DNA of 64,000 nucleotides from Cunninghamella blakesleeana (taxonomy: Eukaryota > Mucoromycota > Mucoromycetes > Mucorales > Cunninghamellaceae), in assembly GCA_017871115.1 (NCBI GenBank), contig JAFCIZ010000004.1:906501-970500 (forward strand), in the 5' to 3' direction. A program made the position numbers and the translations under genes. A model generated the notes under the pieces. The model had not been told where the DNA came from. It saw nothing but the letters and a program-made list of their open reading frames with translations, and did no database searches. Position 1 is the first letter of the stretch, and every line of letters starts with the position of its first letter. Shown here in pieces: positions 13,417-25,885 of the stretch.

Positions 13417-15121
13417 TTAAAAAGCAGCAATAAAAGCCATTAAACCAGCTAATAATAAAGAAGAGCCAGCTTTTAATTGATCACCACCATTTGTAAGAGC
13501 TACTTTTTTATCATTATTATTACTAGGAGAAGCATTGCTATTTGGACGTTGTTGTTGTTGATTACTATTGGAAGAAGGCGAACTAAGAGTACCGCTGGCG
13601 GATCTAGAAGCACTTCCTGATTTAATAGAATTACTGGCTGATCGATTCAATTGGACAGATTTGTTGTTAGGATCGGCTTTGTTTTTTGTTGGATCATTGT
13701 TACCAGGAGCTGCTGTAGGAGCATTTTTATTGGTAGCTGATGCAACAGGCATTTCTAATCTTTCACCATTTTTCTTCTTTTCATCTTTATCCTTTGGTTG
13801 TTGTTCACCTTTTTTATCTTCCATTTTTTCTCCAGGTTGTTTTTCTTCCTTGCCCTTTTCACCGGGTTGATTTGTTTCAGGTTGCTTTCCTTCTTTACCT
13901 TTTTCTCCAGGTTGCTTGTCTTCCAATTTTTCACCAGGTTGGTTTGTTTCGGGTTGCTTTCCTTCTTTACCTTTTTCACCAGGTAAATTCATTTCAGGTT
14001 GCTTTTCTTCTTTACCTTTTTCACCAGGTTGATTTGTTTCGGGTTGCTTTTCTTCTTTACCTTTTTCACCGGGTAAATTCATTTCGGGTTGCTTTTCTTC
14101 TTTACCTTTTTCACCAGGTTGCTTGTCTTCCAATTTTTCACCGGGTTGATTTGTTTCAGGTTGCTTTTCTTCTTTGTCTTTTTCACCAGGTAAATTCATT
14201 TCGGGTTGCTTTTCTTCTTTGTCTTTTTCACCAGGTTGATTTGTTTCAGGTTGCTTTTCTTCTTTTTCACCAGGTAAATTCATTTCAGGTTCTTTTTCTT
14301 CACCTTTTTTATCTTCTAATTTATCTTCAGGCTGCTTTTCTTCGTCCTTTTTATCTTCTGGCTGTTTTTCTTTTACTTTTTCGTCTTCTTTTTTTTCTTC
14401 TTCGTCATCTTTCTTTTTATCCTTATTCTTCTTTGGTTCTTCATCTTCCTTTTCCTTTTCTTTTTCTTCTTTTTCTTCTCTTTCTTCTTCATCTAATTCA
14501 TCAAAGTCTTCTTCATCAAATTCTTCATCTTCATCCCTATCTTTATCTTCATCCAAGTCGTCATTTTCTTCTTCGTCACCATTCTTCTTCTTTTTCTTGT
14601 CATCTTTGTTTTTGGTTTTAGTTTTAGCTTTTGATTTTTCGTCATCTTCTTTATCATCTACATCTTCTTCTTCAAGATCTTTTTCTTCGTCATCTTTTTC
14701 TTCTTTATCTTCTTCCTTATCTTTCTTGCTCTTTTTGTCTTCTTTGTCCTTCTTCTTGTCTTTAGTTTTCTTCTTTTCAGAGCTATCATCAGCAGGAGAT
14801 GGGGATGAGGTAGCTTCAGATTTACCTGTAGCAGTAGCATAAACAGGTTCAACTATGGTTTTCACTGAATCGTCTTTTTTATCATCTTTATCAGCTAAAA
14901 AGGAAGAGGTAGAGAATTCATCCACTTGTTCGAAAGATAATGATTGAGTTCGTTCATCTTCAAATGCGGTAACTATTATAAATACATATATAATTATTAC
15001 TATGCTCTTTCTTCTTTTTTTTTTTTTTTATACTTCATACTATTTTATAGTAATAACCCTTTTTACCTGATGCTACAAGACCAACAACAGCAATTAATGG
15101 AATGAATTGTTTTGTACGCAT
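13417..15121 (-). CDS. Secreted Lys/Glu-rich tandem-repeat protein with GPI-type tail
   Basis: Two exons, 15121-15067 and 14972-13417, give 536 aa. The first exon supplies a signal peptide (MRTKQFIPLIAVVGLVAS, continuing VTA after the splice), which the unspliced frame lacks; this decides the start. The mature chain is extremely charged: a Lys/Asp/Glu block (about 75-240), then tandem repeats of roughly 15-17 residues (about 255-410) with alternating units such as KEEKQPEMNLPGEKG and KEEKQPETNQPGEKG, then a Ser/Asn-rich linker. It ends in a short hydrophobic tail (SLLLAGLMAFIAAF) as in GPI-anchored wall proteins. No enzymatic domain is seen. Function unknown; a wall or surface spacer is the simplest reading. 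The minus-strand bias of C/T gives long overlapping ORFs on the other strand, which are shadows. Confidence 0.8.
13828..14291 (-). repeat. Coding tandem repeat in the GPI-type protein
   Basis: Imperfect units of about 45-51 bp encoding alternating EKQPEMNLPGEK and EKQPETNQPGEK blocks, with some LEDKQPGEK units interleaved. Units vary at silent and replacement positions, suggesting unequal exchange and copy-number change. Confidence 0.85.
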
Positions 15122-15697
15122 TGTTGTATTATGTTCTGATTATTATTATAATAATAATTGGTAATAGATAATAAAAAAAGAAACCTTTTTCATTTTCAGT
15201 TTTTTCATTTTTTATATAATTCGTCCTTGTTTGTTTATTGATTTTATTTCCAGCATGGTAAAAAATAATTATATATATTGATTTGGAAAATATATAATAA
15301 AGTTGATCGCCATAATTATTACTATTTGTTTATAAAAGAAAGAAAAAGATAATCATTAATATTAAAAAAAATCCGAGTTTTTATATAATATTATATAGAT
15401 ATAGAAATATACACTGAGTTCATAAATTGCATAATTTTTTTTTTCATATAAATAAATCTTTTCTCAGAGCTTACCTTATTAATATTTATCGTGGCTCAGA
15501 TTAAAATAAAATTTTAATAATCGTCTTTTTTTTTGTATTTCATAAAATTTAATAATCGTCAATTAACAAATAATCATCAAAATAAAAATAAAAAAACTCA
15601 AATAGTATATTATTATCCACTAGGAGATAAAAAAAGAAACGAATGATCCTATTGTTAGTTGACTATGTTATATATTTATTTTTGGAATAGCAAAAAG

Positions 15698-15729
<32 letters not shown>

Positions 15730-15812
15730 CAGTAAGAGAAGGGGAAAGGTAAAGGAATAAAAGGAATAAATAAAATCAAATATATAAACATAAAGAAACG
15801 AATCATTACAAG

Positions 15813-15843
<31 letters not shown>

Positions 15844-15947
15844 CCTTTCTTTTTTCTTTTTTTTGAGGGAGTTGAGAGTATATATATAAAAGGGGATTTT
15901 TTATTTTTTTAGTATGTAAAAAGATATATATATATATGTATATACAT
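15122..15947. other. Intergenic region
   Basis: Upstream of the repeat protein gene and downstream of the reticulon gene. A TA/TG microsatellite lies near 15698-15729 and an ATT repeat near 15818-15842. No gene seen. Confidence 0.6.
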
Positions 15948-17343
15948 TTATTCGGTTTTCTTGACCTTTTCCTTCTTAATAGAACTTAAAGCTTGTTGAT
16001 AAACATCTTGAGCCTTAGCATAAGCCACACCACCATATTGTTTAGCCAAGACACGAGCCTTTTCACTATGTTCAGCCACTTGAGCATCAATAACAGTTTG
16101 GTGTTGTAAATATAATCTTGGTAAAGAGAAAGCACTGATTAAAAAGAATCCAACAAGATATTTAGTAGAAATATACTTGGCCAAAGTCCATACCAAATAA
16201 GAAACACCGATAGCAACAGCTGATCTTGTGTTGTCTTCAATTAAAATTAACTTAGTTACTTGTTGTGCAATCACTTCAAATACATCTACGGATAATTGTG
16301 CAGCATAGGTGACTCGATCACGTGCAATTAAAGCTCCCTTGGTTTGAAGACGATCACTATAGTTTAAATAGACAAATATATAAATATATATATAAACATA
16401 TTCCTTATTCACTTTTCTTATTCTCTCTCTCCATTACACTATTTCTCCTCTACTATTTATATATATATATATGACTTTCATTTTACCTATGAGGGTTAAC
16501 AACATCTTGAGGTGCTTTACCAGAAATAAGTCTTTGAGTTTGTTTATGAGTATTAACATATACCCAATTACCGGCAGTAGCAAGGGTAAAGAAAGCAGCA
16601 AGTAATTGTAATACAGAATAATATTGAGTCAAAATCAATACACCAAGAGCAGATCCCAAGTATAAAGCACTTTTTTTTGGATATTCCCAATATATAAGCG
16701 ATTCAAATTTTGCTTGGATATATTTGGCGGGATCTAAATAATAAAAAAAATTCACAATAATAATAATAATAAAAAATTACGTGTTAATCAGTGATTATTA
16801 TCAATAACAAAAATATAATATTTTTTTTTTCTTATCAGAAAAAACCCCTTCCCCTTCACACACCCATACATATTCACGTATATGAAACACGTATATATAT
16901 ATATATATATATATAGCAAGAGAAGAGAGAATGTCGGATAATATATAAACACGATATTATATTCTTATTATTATTTTACCATCATCAAATTTGATATCAG
17001 GAGATTTGTACAAGACATCCTTGGCATCAGCTTCTTCAGTAGTGTTTTTAATAGGCTCCGTTTTGGTAGTTTCTTTTTTAGCAGTTAAATCTGGAACAAC
17101 ACTATCTTCTACAGTTTTAGTGATGGGAGCAGCTATAAATATAGAAGAAATAATAAGTATTACTTTATTTTATATATTCTCTTTTTATTTTTATTATTAT
17201 TATTATTTATAATGAAACTTACGAATGGGTTCAGTTGGTGATTGCACTTCGGTTGCATAAACTTTTTCAGCTGTTGCTGTTTCAATTTGTGGGTTAACTG
17301 TAGTAGTAGAAGTAACAGTTTCTTGACCAGAGAATTCAGACAT
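15948..17343 (-). CDS. RTN1: Reticulon-like ER membrane-shaping protein
   Basis: Four exons (17343-17223, 17132-16980, 16733-16487, 16356-15948) give 309 aa. The N-terminal ~90 residues are Thr/Glu-rich and disordered. The reticulon homology domain follows: LIYWEYPKKSALYLGSALGV starts the first long hydrophobic hairpin (continuing LILTQYYSVLQLLAAFFTLAT), then a hydrophilic loop with the SVDVFEVIAQQVTKLILIED segment, and a second hairpin (AVAIGVSYLVWTLAKYISTKYLVGFF split into two membrane arms). The tail is Lys/Ala-rich. Reticulons insert as wedges into the outer leaflet of the ER and stabilise tubules. All splice junctions keep the frame. The gene symbol follows the fungal RTN1 family; orthology was not tested. 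Confidence 0.88.
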
Positions 17344-17666
17344 ATTATATCAATTTAAGAATATTATATTAGAAATTAATATAAAAGATGGATTTATTAA
17401 AAAAAAAAATAAAAAAAGAGAAGGAAGAAAAAGGAAAAGGAGGGAGAAATTTTTTTTATTTTTTTTAAATAAAAATTAGCGTTTCATCCCTTTAGAGAGA
17501 GAGGTGTCCTAATTTAGTAATGCTCTAAAAAAAATAAACCAGACCACGTCGCATCAAGTGATACTTTTTTAACATATGAAAAAAAAAAAATAATAATAAA
17601 TAATAAATAATAATAATAATAATATTTATTACTATCATTATAAATAAATAAAATAACAAGGCTTTA
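17344..17666. other. Short AT-rich spacer
   Basis: Promoter side of the reticulon gene and 3' side of tRNase Z. Poly-A/T tracts and an ATA-rich block at 17591-17650 only. Confidence 0.6.
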
Positions 17667-19710
17667 TTATTTCTGTTTTTTCTTTTTTACATCTTTTTTC
17701 TTTTTATCTTCTATATCATCTATATTATCCATATCAATATCATCACCATCACCCTCTTCTTCCTCTTCTTGGAAGATTAATTGAAGAGCTTTTGTATATT
17801 TAGGTAATAATGGAATTTGTTTCATTTTTACAGACATCAAATCAAAACTAAAACAGGCGTTGGATTGTTCTTCCGATAGCGTAGGTATTTTGGCATATCG
17901 TTGACTGAAATGGTTTAATAATGTGTAACGGGCGTTCATTCTTAATATAGATAGTATACAAAAACAAATAATAACAGTTATATATACATATATAAATATA
18001 AATCTCTTCTTTTTTCTTTTTTTCTTCTTGTTTTAGACTTACTTTTGACCCACTTCAATAGCTTCACTAGTAGTACTATGCCTCTTATAAATGGCTAAAT
18101 CTAGCATACCATCCTCTAAAGTAGCTTCATGAATTAATAAAGTAGCATCTTTTCCAACATCAATCAATCGTTGACATGGTCTCGTGTCACCTGAATACCT
18201 ATCAGTATGAATGAATGGTTTATAATATATATAATTAATTCCTATTTTTTTTTTAAAAAAAAATAAAATAAAACAGTTTAGCATATATCCTTACACTAAT
18301 TTCCATCCAGATTTATGTGTTAAAGCTAGTCCATATGCCCATCTACAATGTTTTACAAAAACTGATTCTATTTCAGCCAATCCAAATACTTTTTTTAATA
18401 GTTCAATGCTATGTAGTTAAATAACCGAAAATAAAAAAAAAAAAGTATGAAAATCAGCCACTAACTTATTTTTTTAAAAAAAAATTTCACCTACTTTTGA
18501 CGATTATGAGGTAATATATCATTATTCTTAAATAATTGATTTGCTCGAATAAATATAACTTGACGTGAATTACCAATATGTTGAACATCATTATATTCCA
18601 TCATCCACCTTTGAAAAATAAAAGGCCCAATCACGAAAATCGGCTGTTTATGATGATTAAACTAAAAAAAAAAATGCAAAAAAAGGATCGGCATATGAAT
18701 ATAGTAATACCATGGGAGAAAAAAAGCACTGTTCAATTTTTTTTTTCCTATTTTCTCCTTTTTTTTAATTACTAATTCTTTGATCATATTACCTTTTTTC
18801 TCTTTGTTAATAACTGAATAACACCTAAATGGTGATCGGCATGTAAATGGGAAACAAAAATACATCGAAGATCATTGATTTCTTTTTCTATATTGTCTTG
18901 ACCAAAATAACGTAACATTTGTCCATAAGTCCCTTCACCAGCATCTAATAGAAGAGATCCAAATCTAGGAATCTTGATTAACGTAGCACTAACTTTAAAA
19001 AAAAAAAAAAGATATGGATTGATTACAATTACCATAATAAAAAATATATTGTATTTTATATATAGATAACTTTTTTTTTCCTTTTCTTTTTTTCTTTTTT
19101 ACCATTTCTATATTTAGATGGGATAGAACTACCAGTGCCTAAGGTAATCACTTGGACATCGTCACCAGGAAAAGGCTTTACATTGTTCATCTCTTTACTA
19201 TTTTGTTTAGCTTCTTGAATAGCTTGTTGAAATTCTTTATTTTGATCAAACTCGATCATATCTTTATCTTTGTTCTTTACATCAAAAGGAGGTGTCTCAT
19301 CCATTGTTTTCTCTAATCCTTTTTTTGGGTCAAGACTAAATCTTGTTTTATTAAATAATGGATATACTTTTGGTGGTAAATCATTAACTAATTAAATAAA
19401 AGGAATATAATAATAATAATTAATAAAATTATAAATGAAGTTAATGTATAACAATATCATACACATATATATATATTTATAAACCAATATATTGTGATAT
19501 TTTTTAAAAAAAACTTTACATTGTGTTAACGATAGTTTAGGAGTATTGTTATATTCAGGTATTTTGAAAATTTGTCCATCTAATTGTGATAATTTGTATT
19601 GACTTAATGCATGGCTTCTAAAAATGGTTGATTGGGCACAATATCCTTCACTACTAATTACATGCTAATAAAATAATAATAATAAAATAAAGTCAATAAA
19701 TTGATACATA

Positions 19711-19786
<76 letters not shown>

Positions 19787-20962
19787 CTTCAGTTTCAGGA
19801 CTAAATTTATTCATCCATTCACGATACTTTGAATTAGCTAAAACGCTATCATCCACCAAATGAATAATTACTTTAGGAATATAATTAGGATCCGTTGTAT
19901 TTTGATACATTTCGAATTCAGGAGAAGAGATTAAACCATCAATACGATGGACACTAGGACAATCAATGATCATAAATATGGAACCAGGAAGGTCAGGATC
20001 ACAAACTTGATCATGGGTAATGATTGTACCATCGTCTAAAGTTATTGAAGGATTCCTTTGTAACTTTCCTATAGTTGATATAAATACTCTTTATTGTCTT
20101 TTTCTATTTATTTATTTATTTATTTATTTATATTAATATTATTTTTATTTTACCCCATAATGGACCCATTGGAATATTTAATTTCTTGGCTTTATCAGGT
20201 CGAAATTTACCAATTTGACTTGCAGTTTGACAAATATAAGAAATGCATGTATGATCAGGTGATGTTCTAGGTAGACTTCTTGCCAGATAATCTTCAGATA
20301 TTCTCTGATTATTATTATTATTATTATTGTCATTACTATTAACTGCTGTTGTCGTAGTATCGGTATCCATTTCTGTAGATGATGGAATTGAATCGACAAT
20401 GGCTTTAGAAGGTTGATTTTCATGTTCTTGTTTAAATTGAATAGAAGTTTCAGCTAGTGGATGTCTACTAGTTCTTGGTGTACATGGAGCCTCGATAGTA
20501 TGTTCTGGAATACCACTGTCACTCTTTTTTTGCCGTTGTTGTTCTTGATTTGCACTGGGGTTAAACATTTGCGATAATACATAATTACGATATGCATGAT
20601 CTTTCATTGTCGAAAATATATCTTCCATTTCGCTGTTATTTGCTTCTTCTTTTCCTTCCATGATTTCTTTTTTATTTTTATAATAATGCTCTTTTATTGA
20701 ATCTTCCTCTGACGATGATGGTGAGTAATCTGAGGAGGAGGAGGAGGTAGAGGAGGACTCTGATTCATTAAAACTACGTTTTTTGCCTGTAAACGGAGCT
20801 GATACTAAAACTGGTTTCACTTTTAATGCTGAGTCTTCATATTGATCAACTGATTCCCCAAATTCATGACATTTTACTGTTGTTGATGTTCTAAAAATAT
20901 AATAATAATAAAGAAATATATTAAAAAAAACACGGTAATTCGTCATCATTATTCACTATCAC

Positions 20963-21005
<43 letters not shown>

Positions 21006-21416
21006 ACCTATAAACAAAGTGTCGTGTTGAAACCACAAAATGAGTTAAATTTTTAGCACCATATATATTTATGTCTTGTGCACCAGCATCCGTTGATGTT
21101 AATAACATACCTATAATAATAAGAAGAAGAAAATGATATATAAAATAAGCAAAACTTTGGTCTATTGTTTGATATACATAATTACTTTTTATATATTTTG
21201 TGTAATTTTTTTACCAGGTAAACCACCTACACATTCCCATTGATTACGAGTTAAAAAGATTGATTTAACTTTTGATAACTTTATTTTATCTTCTACACAT
21301 TGACGTTGAGTTCCTTCACGACAATTAAATAAATAACGATCACCTCTATGTTGAAATATAATGGTAGGAGGACCTTCCGAAGAAGAATGGCCAACAAAGC
21401 GTAAATACGAAGTCAT
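17667..21416 (-). CDS. TRZ1: tRNase Z, long form (tRNA 3' processing endonuclease, ELAC2/Trz1 type)
   Basis: Eleven exons: 21416-21215, 21110-21008, 20890-20154, 20068-19788, 19664-19520, 19387-19103, 18992-18793, 18643-18495, 18408-18295, 18198-18043, 17940-17667; 881 aa. It removes the 3' trailer from pre-tRNAs. The N-terminal half is the degenerate metallo-beta-lactamase domain of the long form ([42 protein letters not shown], then [17 protein letters not shown]). A disordered acidic insert lies in exon 3. The catalytic half has [12 protein letters not shown] joined to VSATLIKIP, the Zn motif [11 protein letters not shown] (about 632-642), [20 protein letters not shown] and [12 protein letters not shown]. 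The tail is Asp/Lys-rich. The chosen start [13 protein letters not shown] fits the family. An open stretch and an AG acceptor upstream (about 21520) could add an N-terminal extension, for example for mitochondrial import. Confidence 0.93.
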
Positions 21417-22379
21417 ATTTCGTTTTTGAATTGTTGTTGTTGTTGTTGTTGTAATAACTAATAAATCTTTTATAAAATGTTGATTATTATTATTATTATA
21501 TTTGAAACGTGATCTAAAAAATATAGATTTAAAAAATAGCATAAAGAAATAAGAGAGAGAGAAAAATATGAAAATTTTTTTATAAAAAAGCTGCGGCATT
21601 TTAAATTTTAGCCACTCTTTTTTTTTTTTTTTCAAAAAATAAATAATATTGCTTTTATTTTTTTAATTATTATATACTAACATGCATTCGATTTTAATTT
21701 TTGTTCTAGTATCATTTATATAAACAACACTCTTTTTTAAAAAAAAATTTTGTTCAAATGGAAGGTAAATAAAGTAAATGGACCTAAAAAGGAAATTATT
21801 ATGCTATTGGTTGAGCACTCTTCTTTTTTCATTTAAAAAAATATATACATGTAGAGTAAAAAGAAAAGATCTATATAAATATAACAATTTAACCTTAATA
21901 GAAATAAACTTGAGCGACATAAAGATATTATTGACTTACCTTTTGCATTTTCTCATAAATTTTTTAATTTTCTCTTTTTTAAAATAACCATAAATAACCT
22001 ATCTGAAGAGAGAATATTAAACTCTAAAAAATATGGGTCATCCAATTTAAAAAGTGTTACGAAGTAGTTTTTTTTAGTTTATCCCAAAACTAATATATAA
22101 GCTATTTTGTTTTGTACTTTTTTATTATCATTATCACCAATTGTAATTTCATTTTTATCTTATTTTTTACTTTATTTTATTATTATTATTAGTATAAAAA
22201 TGCTATTTTTTATATTTTTTATTTCCTGCTGAAAAACTAAGACTTTATATATATTTAATTATTAAATATTGAACTTATCTTATTTTTATCTTATTGTAAC
22301 AAGTTTGTTTTGTTTCTTAAATATGATTTAATTTACTTAATCTACTGTTAGCAATAATGCTCTCTGATTTTTCTTTCCT
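21417..22379. other. Upstream region of tRNase Z and start of repeat island
   Basis: Contains the motif TGCGGCATTTTAA at 21592-21604, about 175 nt upstream of the tRNase Z start. From about 22050 the sequence becomes poly-T/ATTT-rich non-coding DNA. The exact left edge of the transposon island cannot be placed by eye. Confidence 0.5.
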
Positions 22380-23106
22380 TTTTTGGTGTGACCTTGTGCT
22401 ACCGGTGCAAAAACACCAAGGTGTTTTTGTTCTTTGCCCGATACTTATAAATTTTTAATTTTTTTAATAAAAATAGAACCAATTTTTCTTTCTTTCTTTC
22501 TTTTAAAATTGTCAATTTTTTATAATAAATTATTGTCTACTAAATAATTATTATACCTATCCACTTTATAAATCATATATTATAATTTTATCTTATTTTA
22601 TTTTACTTATAACATATTCATATTACTGAATTTACTTATTTTTTACAACAAACTATTTTTATTTTATCTTATTTTATCTTGTATTTTTATATTTATTTAC
22701 TTACATATTTTTCAACAACTCAAATTTAAATTACTATTAAATTTTTATATTATCTTCATTTTACTTTGCGGTTACTGAAATCTTACTTCAATCTTGCAAT
22801 TATATTACTCTTTTATATTTTTTTATATTTTTTATATCTTTCTATTTTATTTTATTTTATTTTTATTCATTTATATTAAGACGTTCTACTTATAAAACAG
22901 GAACTGGTACTCACTGGAATTATATTATTCATATCAAATATTACTTATAATACTCATTCCTCATTTCAAAAAATAAATAAAAACCCACATAACGCTACTT
23001 TAGATTATTACACTTTTTATATAATAATCTGCCTTCTGACTTTAAATTCATTTGCATATACTTGTGAATTATTTTTATTTATATTTTTTATTTTTACTTT
23101 TACTTT
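22380..23106 (+). repeat. Degenerate LTR fragment(s), outermost host of the nest
   Basis: Resembles the 3' half of the LTR at 34009-34774: TTAAATTCATTTGCATATACTT near 23040 and, near 22885, a block with CTACTTATAAAACAGG and ACTGGTACTCACTGG. The continuation appears at 23899-23938 (ACAAACTCTCTTATTTTA, then AATAACTCT) and finishes at 42810-42833 (CTTATCAAAAACACACACAG). Left boundary not resolved; the order of blocks suggests more than one old LTR. Confidence 0.55.
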
Positions 23107-23898
23107 TGTTATGGTATGGCTGAACTTACCATACCTAAATAATCCTCGAAATAATTTTTAAATACATATATATTCATTTATATATATGTATATATATATA
23201 TATATATGTATCTGCATATATAAATATATGCAGGTATAAATATATTAACCTTATATTTTATTTATATTTTATCTTATTTATATATCTTATATTATATATA
23301 TTTTATCTAACTTATATTTACTCCCTTGTTTATATTGACCTTTATATATACTTAAGAGTCTGTGTTTAAATTCAGATTTTTTTATATATAAAGAAGCGAA
23401 ATTTTTATTTTATTTTTGAAAAATCAGTTAATACGAAGTTAATATTCAGTTAATTTGAAATAAAGATTTATATATATTAAATTCTCTTAACTCATCTTTT
23501 TAGCTAAAGATTATATTTACTTTATATTAATATTGTTGATTACTATCCAATATTATTTTATATTATATTATTATAATAATCGTTGATCTTTATCCGATAT
23601 TATATTTATTTTATTTTAATTTTATTATTTTGTCTATATAATTGTTGATCTTTATCCAATTATATAATTTATTTTATTTTATTTTATTATTTTATTTTTA
23701 TTTTAAACTATCAATCTAAACTAAGTTGTATCTACTTATAAAACAAGATACTGGTGCTCACTGACGACTAAACTAAACTACAAAACTATCTACTTTCCAA
23801 AACTATAAAAGGAAATTCTACTTTTCAAACAACCAAAAATTTACACAACACTATAAAAGGAAATTCTATTTTTCAAACAACCAAAAATTTACACAACA
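23107..23898 (+). repeat. Solo LTR, family R, copy 1
   Basis: Begins TGTTATGGTATGG and ends CAAAAATTTACACAACA (TG..CA). It aligns along its length with the split copy that begins at 23939. Near its 3' end a 48-bp block is duplicated in tandem. No matching target duplication is visible, so it may have lost or recombined a flank. Confidence 0.7.
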
Positions 23899-23938
23899 AA
23901 ATACAAACTCTCTTATTTTATTTAACAAAAATAACTCT

Positions 23939-24430
23939 TGTTATGGTATGGTTGAACTTATCATACCTAAATAATCCTAAAAATAATTTTTAAATATATT
24001 TTTAAACAAGTGTTTTTGCATATATAAATATATGCATATATATATATATTAACTTTATATTTTATCCAATAGTATTTCATAATTTTATATATATTTATTT
24101 ATTTTATCTTTTATAACTTTATCAATTTATACTCCTCCTTGTTATAATGGTCTTTATAACTTACCTACCAATCTGGGTTTGAATTCAGATCATTTTTATA
24201 TATAAAGGAGCGAAATTTTATTTTATTTGGAAAAATCAGTTAATACGAAGTTAATATTCAGTTAATTTGAAATAAAGATTTTTATATATTAAATTCTCTT
24301 AACTCATCTTTTTAGCTAAAGATTATATTTATTTTATATTAATATTGTTGATTACTATCCAATATTACTTTATATTATTTTATTATAATAATCGTTGATC
24401 TTTATCCGATATTATATTTATTTTATTTTA
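23939..24430 (+). repeat. Solo LTR, family R, copy 2: segment 1 of 4
   Basis: Begins TGTTATGGTATGGTTG directly after CTCT (23935-23938). The same CTCT follows the far end at 42809, giving a 4-bp target duplication around an LTR now split into 23939-24430, 33067-33099, 33850-34008 and 42762-42809 by later insertions. Confidence 0.75.
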
Positions 24431-24444
24431 ATTACACTTCGTTT

Positions 24445-24569
24445 GTGATAATGGTTGTTTATCAATTCTTTTCTTTATTTATTACGAAATACTACTTAGT
24501 TAAATTAAAATTTTTTTATATAAAACTGAGTTTTAAAATATTTAAAAGTTTAAAAGGAAGTAAAATTTT

Positions 24570-24600
<31 letters not shown>

Positions 24601-24610
24601 TCTTCTTTTC
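24445..24610 (+). repeat. DIRS left inverted terminal repeat
   Basis: Reads GTGATAATGGTTGTTTATC through a T-run to TATCTTCTTTT. It is the inverted counterpart of 32860-33016, nearly identical apart from the T-run length. Confidence 0.9.
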
Positions 24611-24653
24611 GTTCGAATTACTACTTACGCACTGGACTTCCGTCGTACAAGTA

Positions 24654-25371
24654 ATGCAAGATCAACATAATAACAATAATAATGAACAACCTCCTGCATG
24701 GTTTACACAATTTGCTGCTAGATTGGATAATATGGAATCATCCATCTATTCGTCTCGTCTTATCCAAAATGACCCTAATGTACACATTAGAAATCCTGGA
24801 TCAGATTTGGATCCTACACAAGAATTATTGGACCAATGCCCTTATATGGCTGAAAATTTCTTTAATCGTCCTCTTCCGGATAATGATAGAAGACGATATC
24901 TATTTGACTGCCCTAAAAATTCGATTAGAAATTATGATCCACCTAAGACTAATAAGGTTAATCTTTCAAACAAGGATAAACAACATGACACCACTTTGCA
25001 TAATATTCAATACCGTCTATCAGGTCTTACAAGACCTATCGATTGGTTTGCTTATAGATTACTACACTATAAATGGGATCAAGAAACGCAAACACAACAG
25101 ACATTGGACTTTGTGGAAGCAATGCATGAACTGTTATCGGATATGGCTTCACACATTACTTCATTACGAACTGACAACATGTTTAACGCTTATCCTAATG
25201 TTTCAGCACCATCTAACGATCAACAAAATTATCTTATGGATCCAAAGGAATTGGCGGACCACATTAAAAATCAGCAAAGTATATATCAAAATACAAATAG
25301 AAAAACAAACAATAATAGGCCTCGACCTAGACGTTTTCAAAATAGTAACCCTCAACAGTCCTTTTCTAATA
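24654..25371 (+). pseudogene. DIRS gag-like ORF, truncated by a Tc1/mariner insertion
   Basis: Starts MQDQHNNNNNEQPPAWFTQF just inside the left inverted repeat. Contains CPYMAENFFNRPLPDNDRRR, DCPKNSIRNYDPP and LSGLTRPIDWFAYRLL, similar in pattern to the first ORF of mucoralean DIRS elements. The tail is Asn/Arg-rich (possible nucleic acid binding). The authentic frame ends at SFSNT; the last residues of the open frame come from the inserted transposon end, which starts after the TA at 25370-25371. Confidence 0.7.
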
Positions 25372-25885
25372 CAGTGGCTTCCAGAAGTGATCGAATGTTT
25401 TCGTTTTTTTTATAAAATCAATTGTATCAATAAAACTTACTATTTAACCATGCATGATTTATACATCAATCGAAAGCCCTGTTGATTGGCTTTCTTGTGA
25501 ATATATTTATATGCATTTCCATATTTGGGTTGCGGAGTAAATGGTGTTTGAAAATTATTGGTACATTCGATCACTTGTGTTGCGATGCCAAAAAAATACC
25601 ACAACTTGTAATAAAACAATAATAGACCATAAAATAAACCATAAAATGTTAGAATAAACCTGTTTCGCACTTTCTTAGTTCAAATCTATAGCTAATATTC
25701 TATTTTTTTTATATTTTTTATATCAATATTGTCCATTTTTTAGTGATCTGTTATCAACATGCGTCCTATTCAAAATTCCATCAAGAACCAAGTCATTAAC
25801 CTTCTCAAACAAGGTAAATCCATGCGCCAAGTAGCTAAGGATGTTGGTGTTAGCTATGGAACAGTTCACAATATCTCTGCAGGTC
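25372..25885 (+). mobile_element. Tc1/mariner-like transposon, left end only
   Basis: Starts after TA with CAGTGGCTTCCAGAAGTGAT, a Tc1-type terminal repeat, inserted in the DIRS gag. It continues through a non-coding stretch to the beginning of a transposase and is cut at 25885 by the chromovirus LTR. No right end of this transposon is present beyond the LTR element. Confidence 0.75.
25759..25885 (+). pseudogene. Tc1-like transposase, N-terminal helix-turn-helix fragment
   Basis: Reads MRPIQNSIKNQVINLLKQGK then SMRQVAKDVGVSYGTVHNIS, a typical HTH of Tc1/Pogo-type transposases that binds the terminal repeats. It is disrupted after about 43 residues by the LTR at 25886. The DDE catalytic domain is absent from the window. 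Confidence 0.75.

Noticed and set aside
13568..14842. Several plus-strand Leu/Phe/Ser-rich ORFs
   Set aside because: Shadows of the minus-strand repeat protein; the opposite frame has signal peptide, splice and GPI-type tail.
24445..24654. 69-aa plus ORF and its copy at 32753-33016 (minus)
   Set aside because: Both are readings of the DIRS inverted terminal repeats.
25440..25670. 76-aa minus ORF in the Tc1 fragment
   Set aside because: Lies in the non-coding end region of the transposon; no transposase similarity on that strand.
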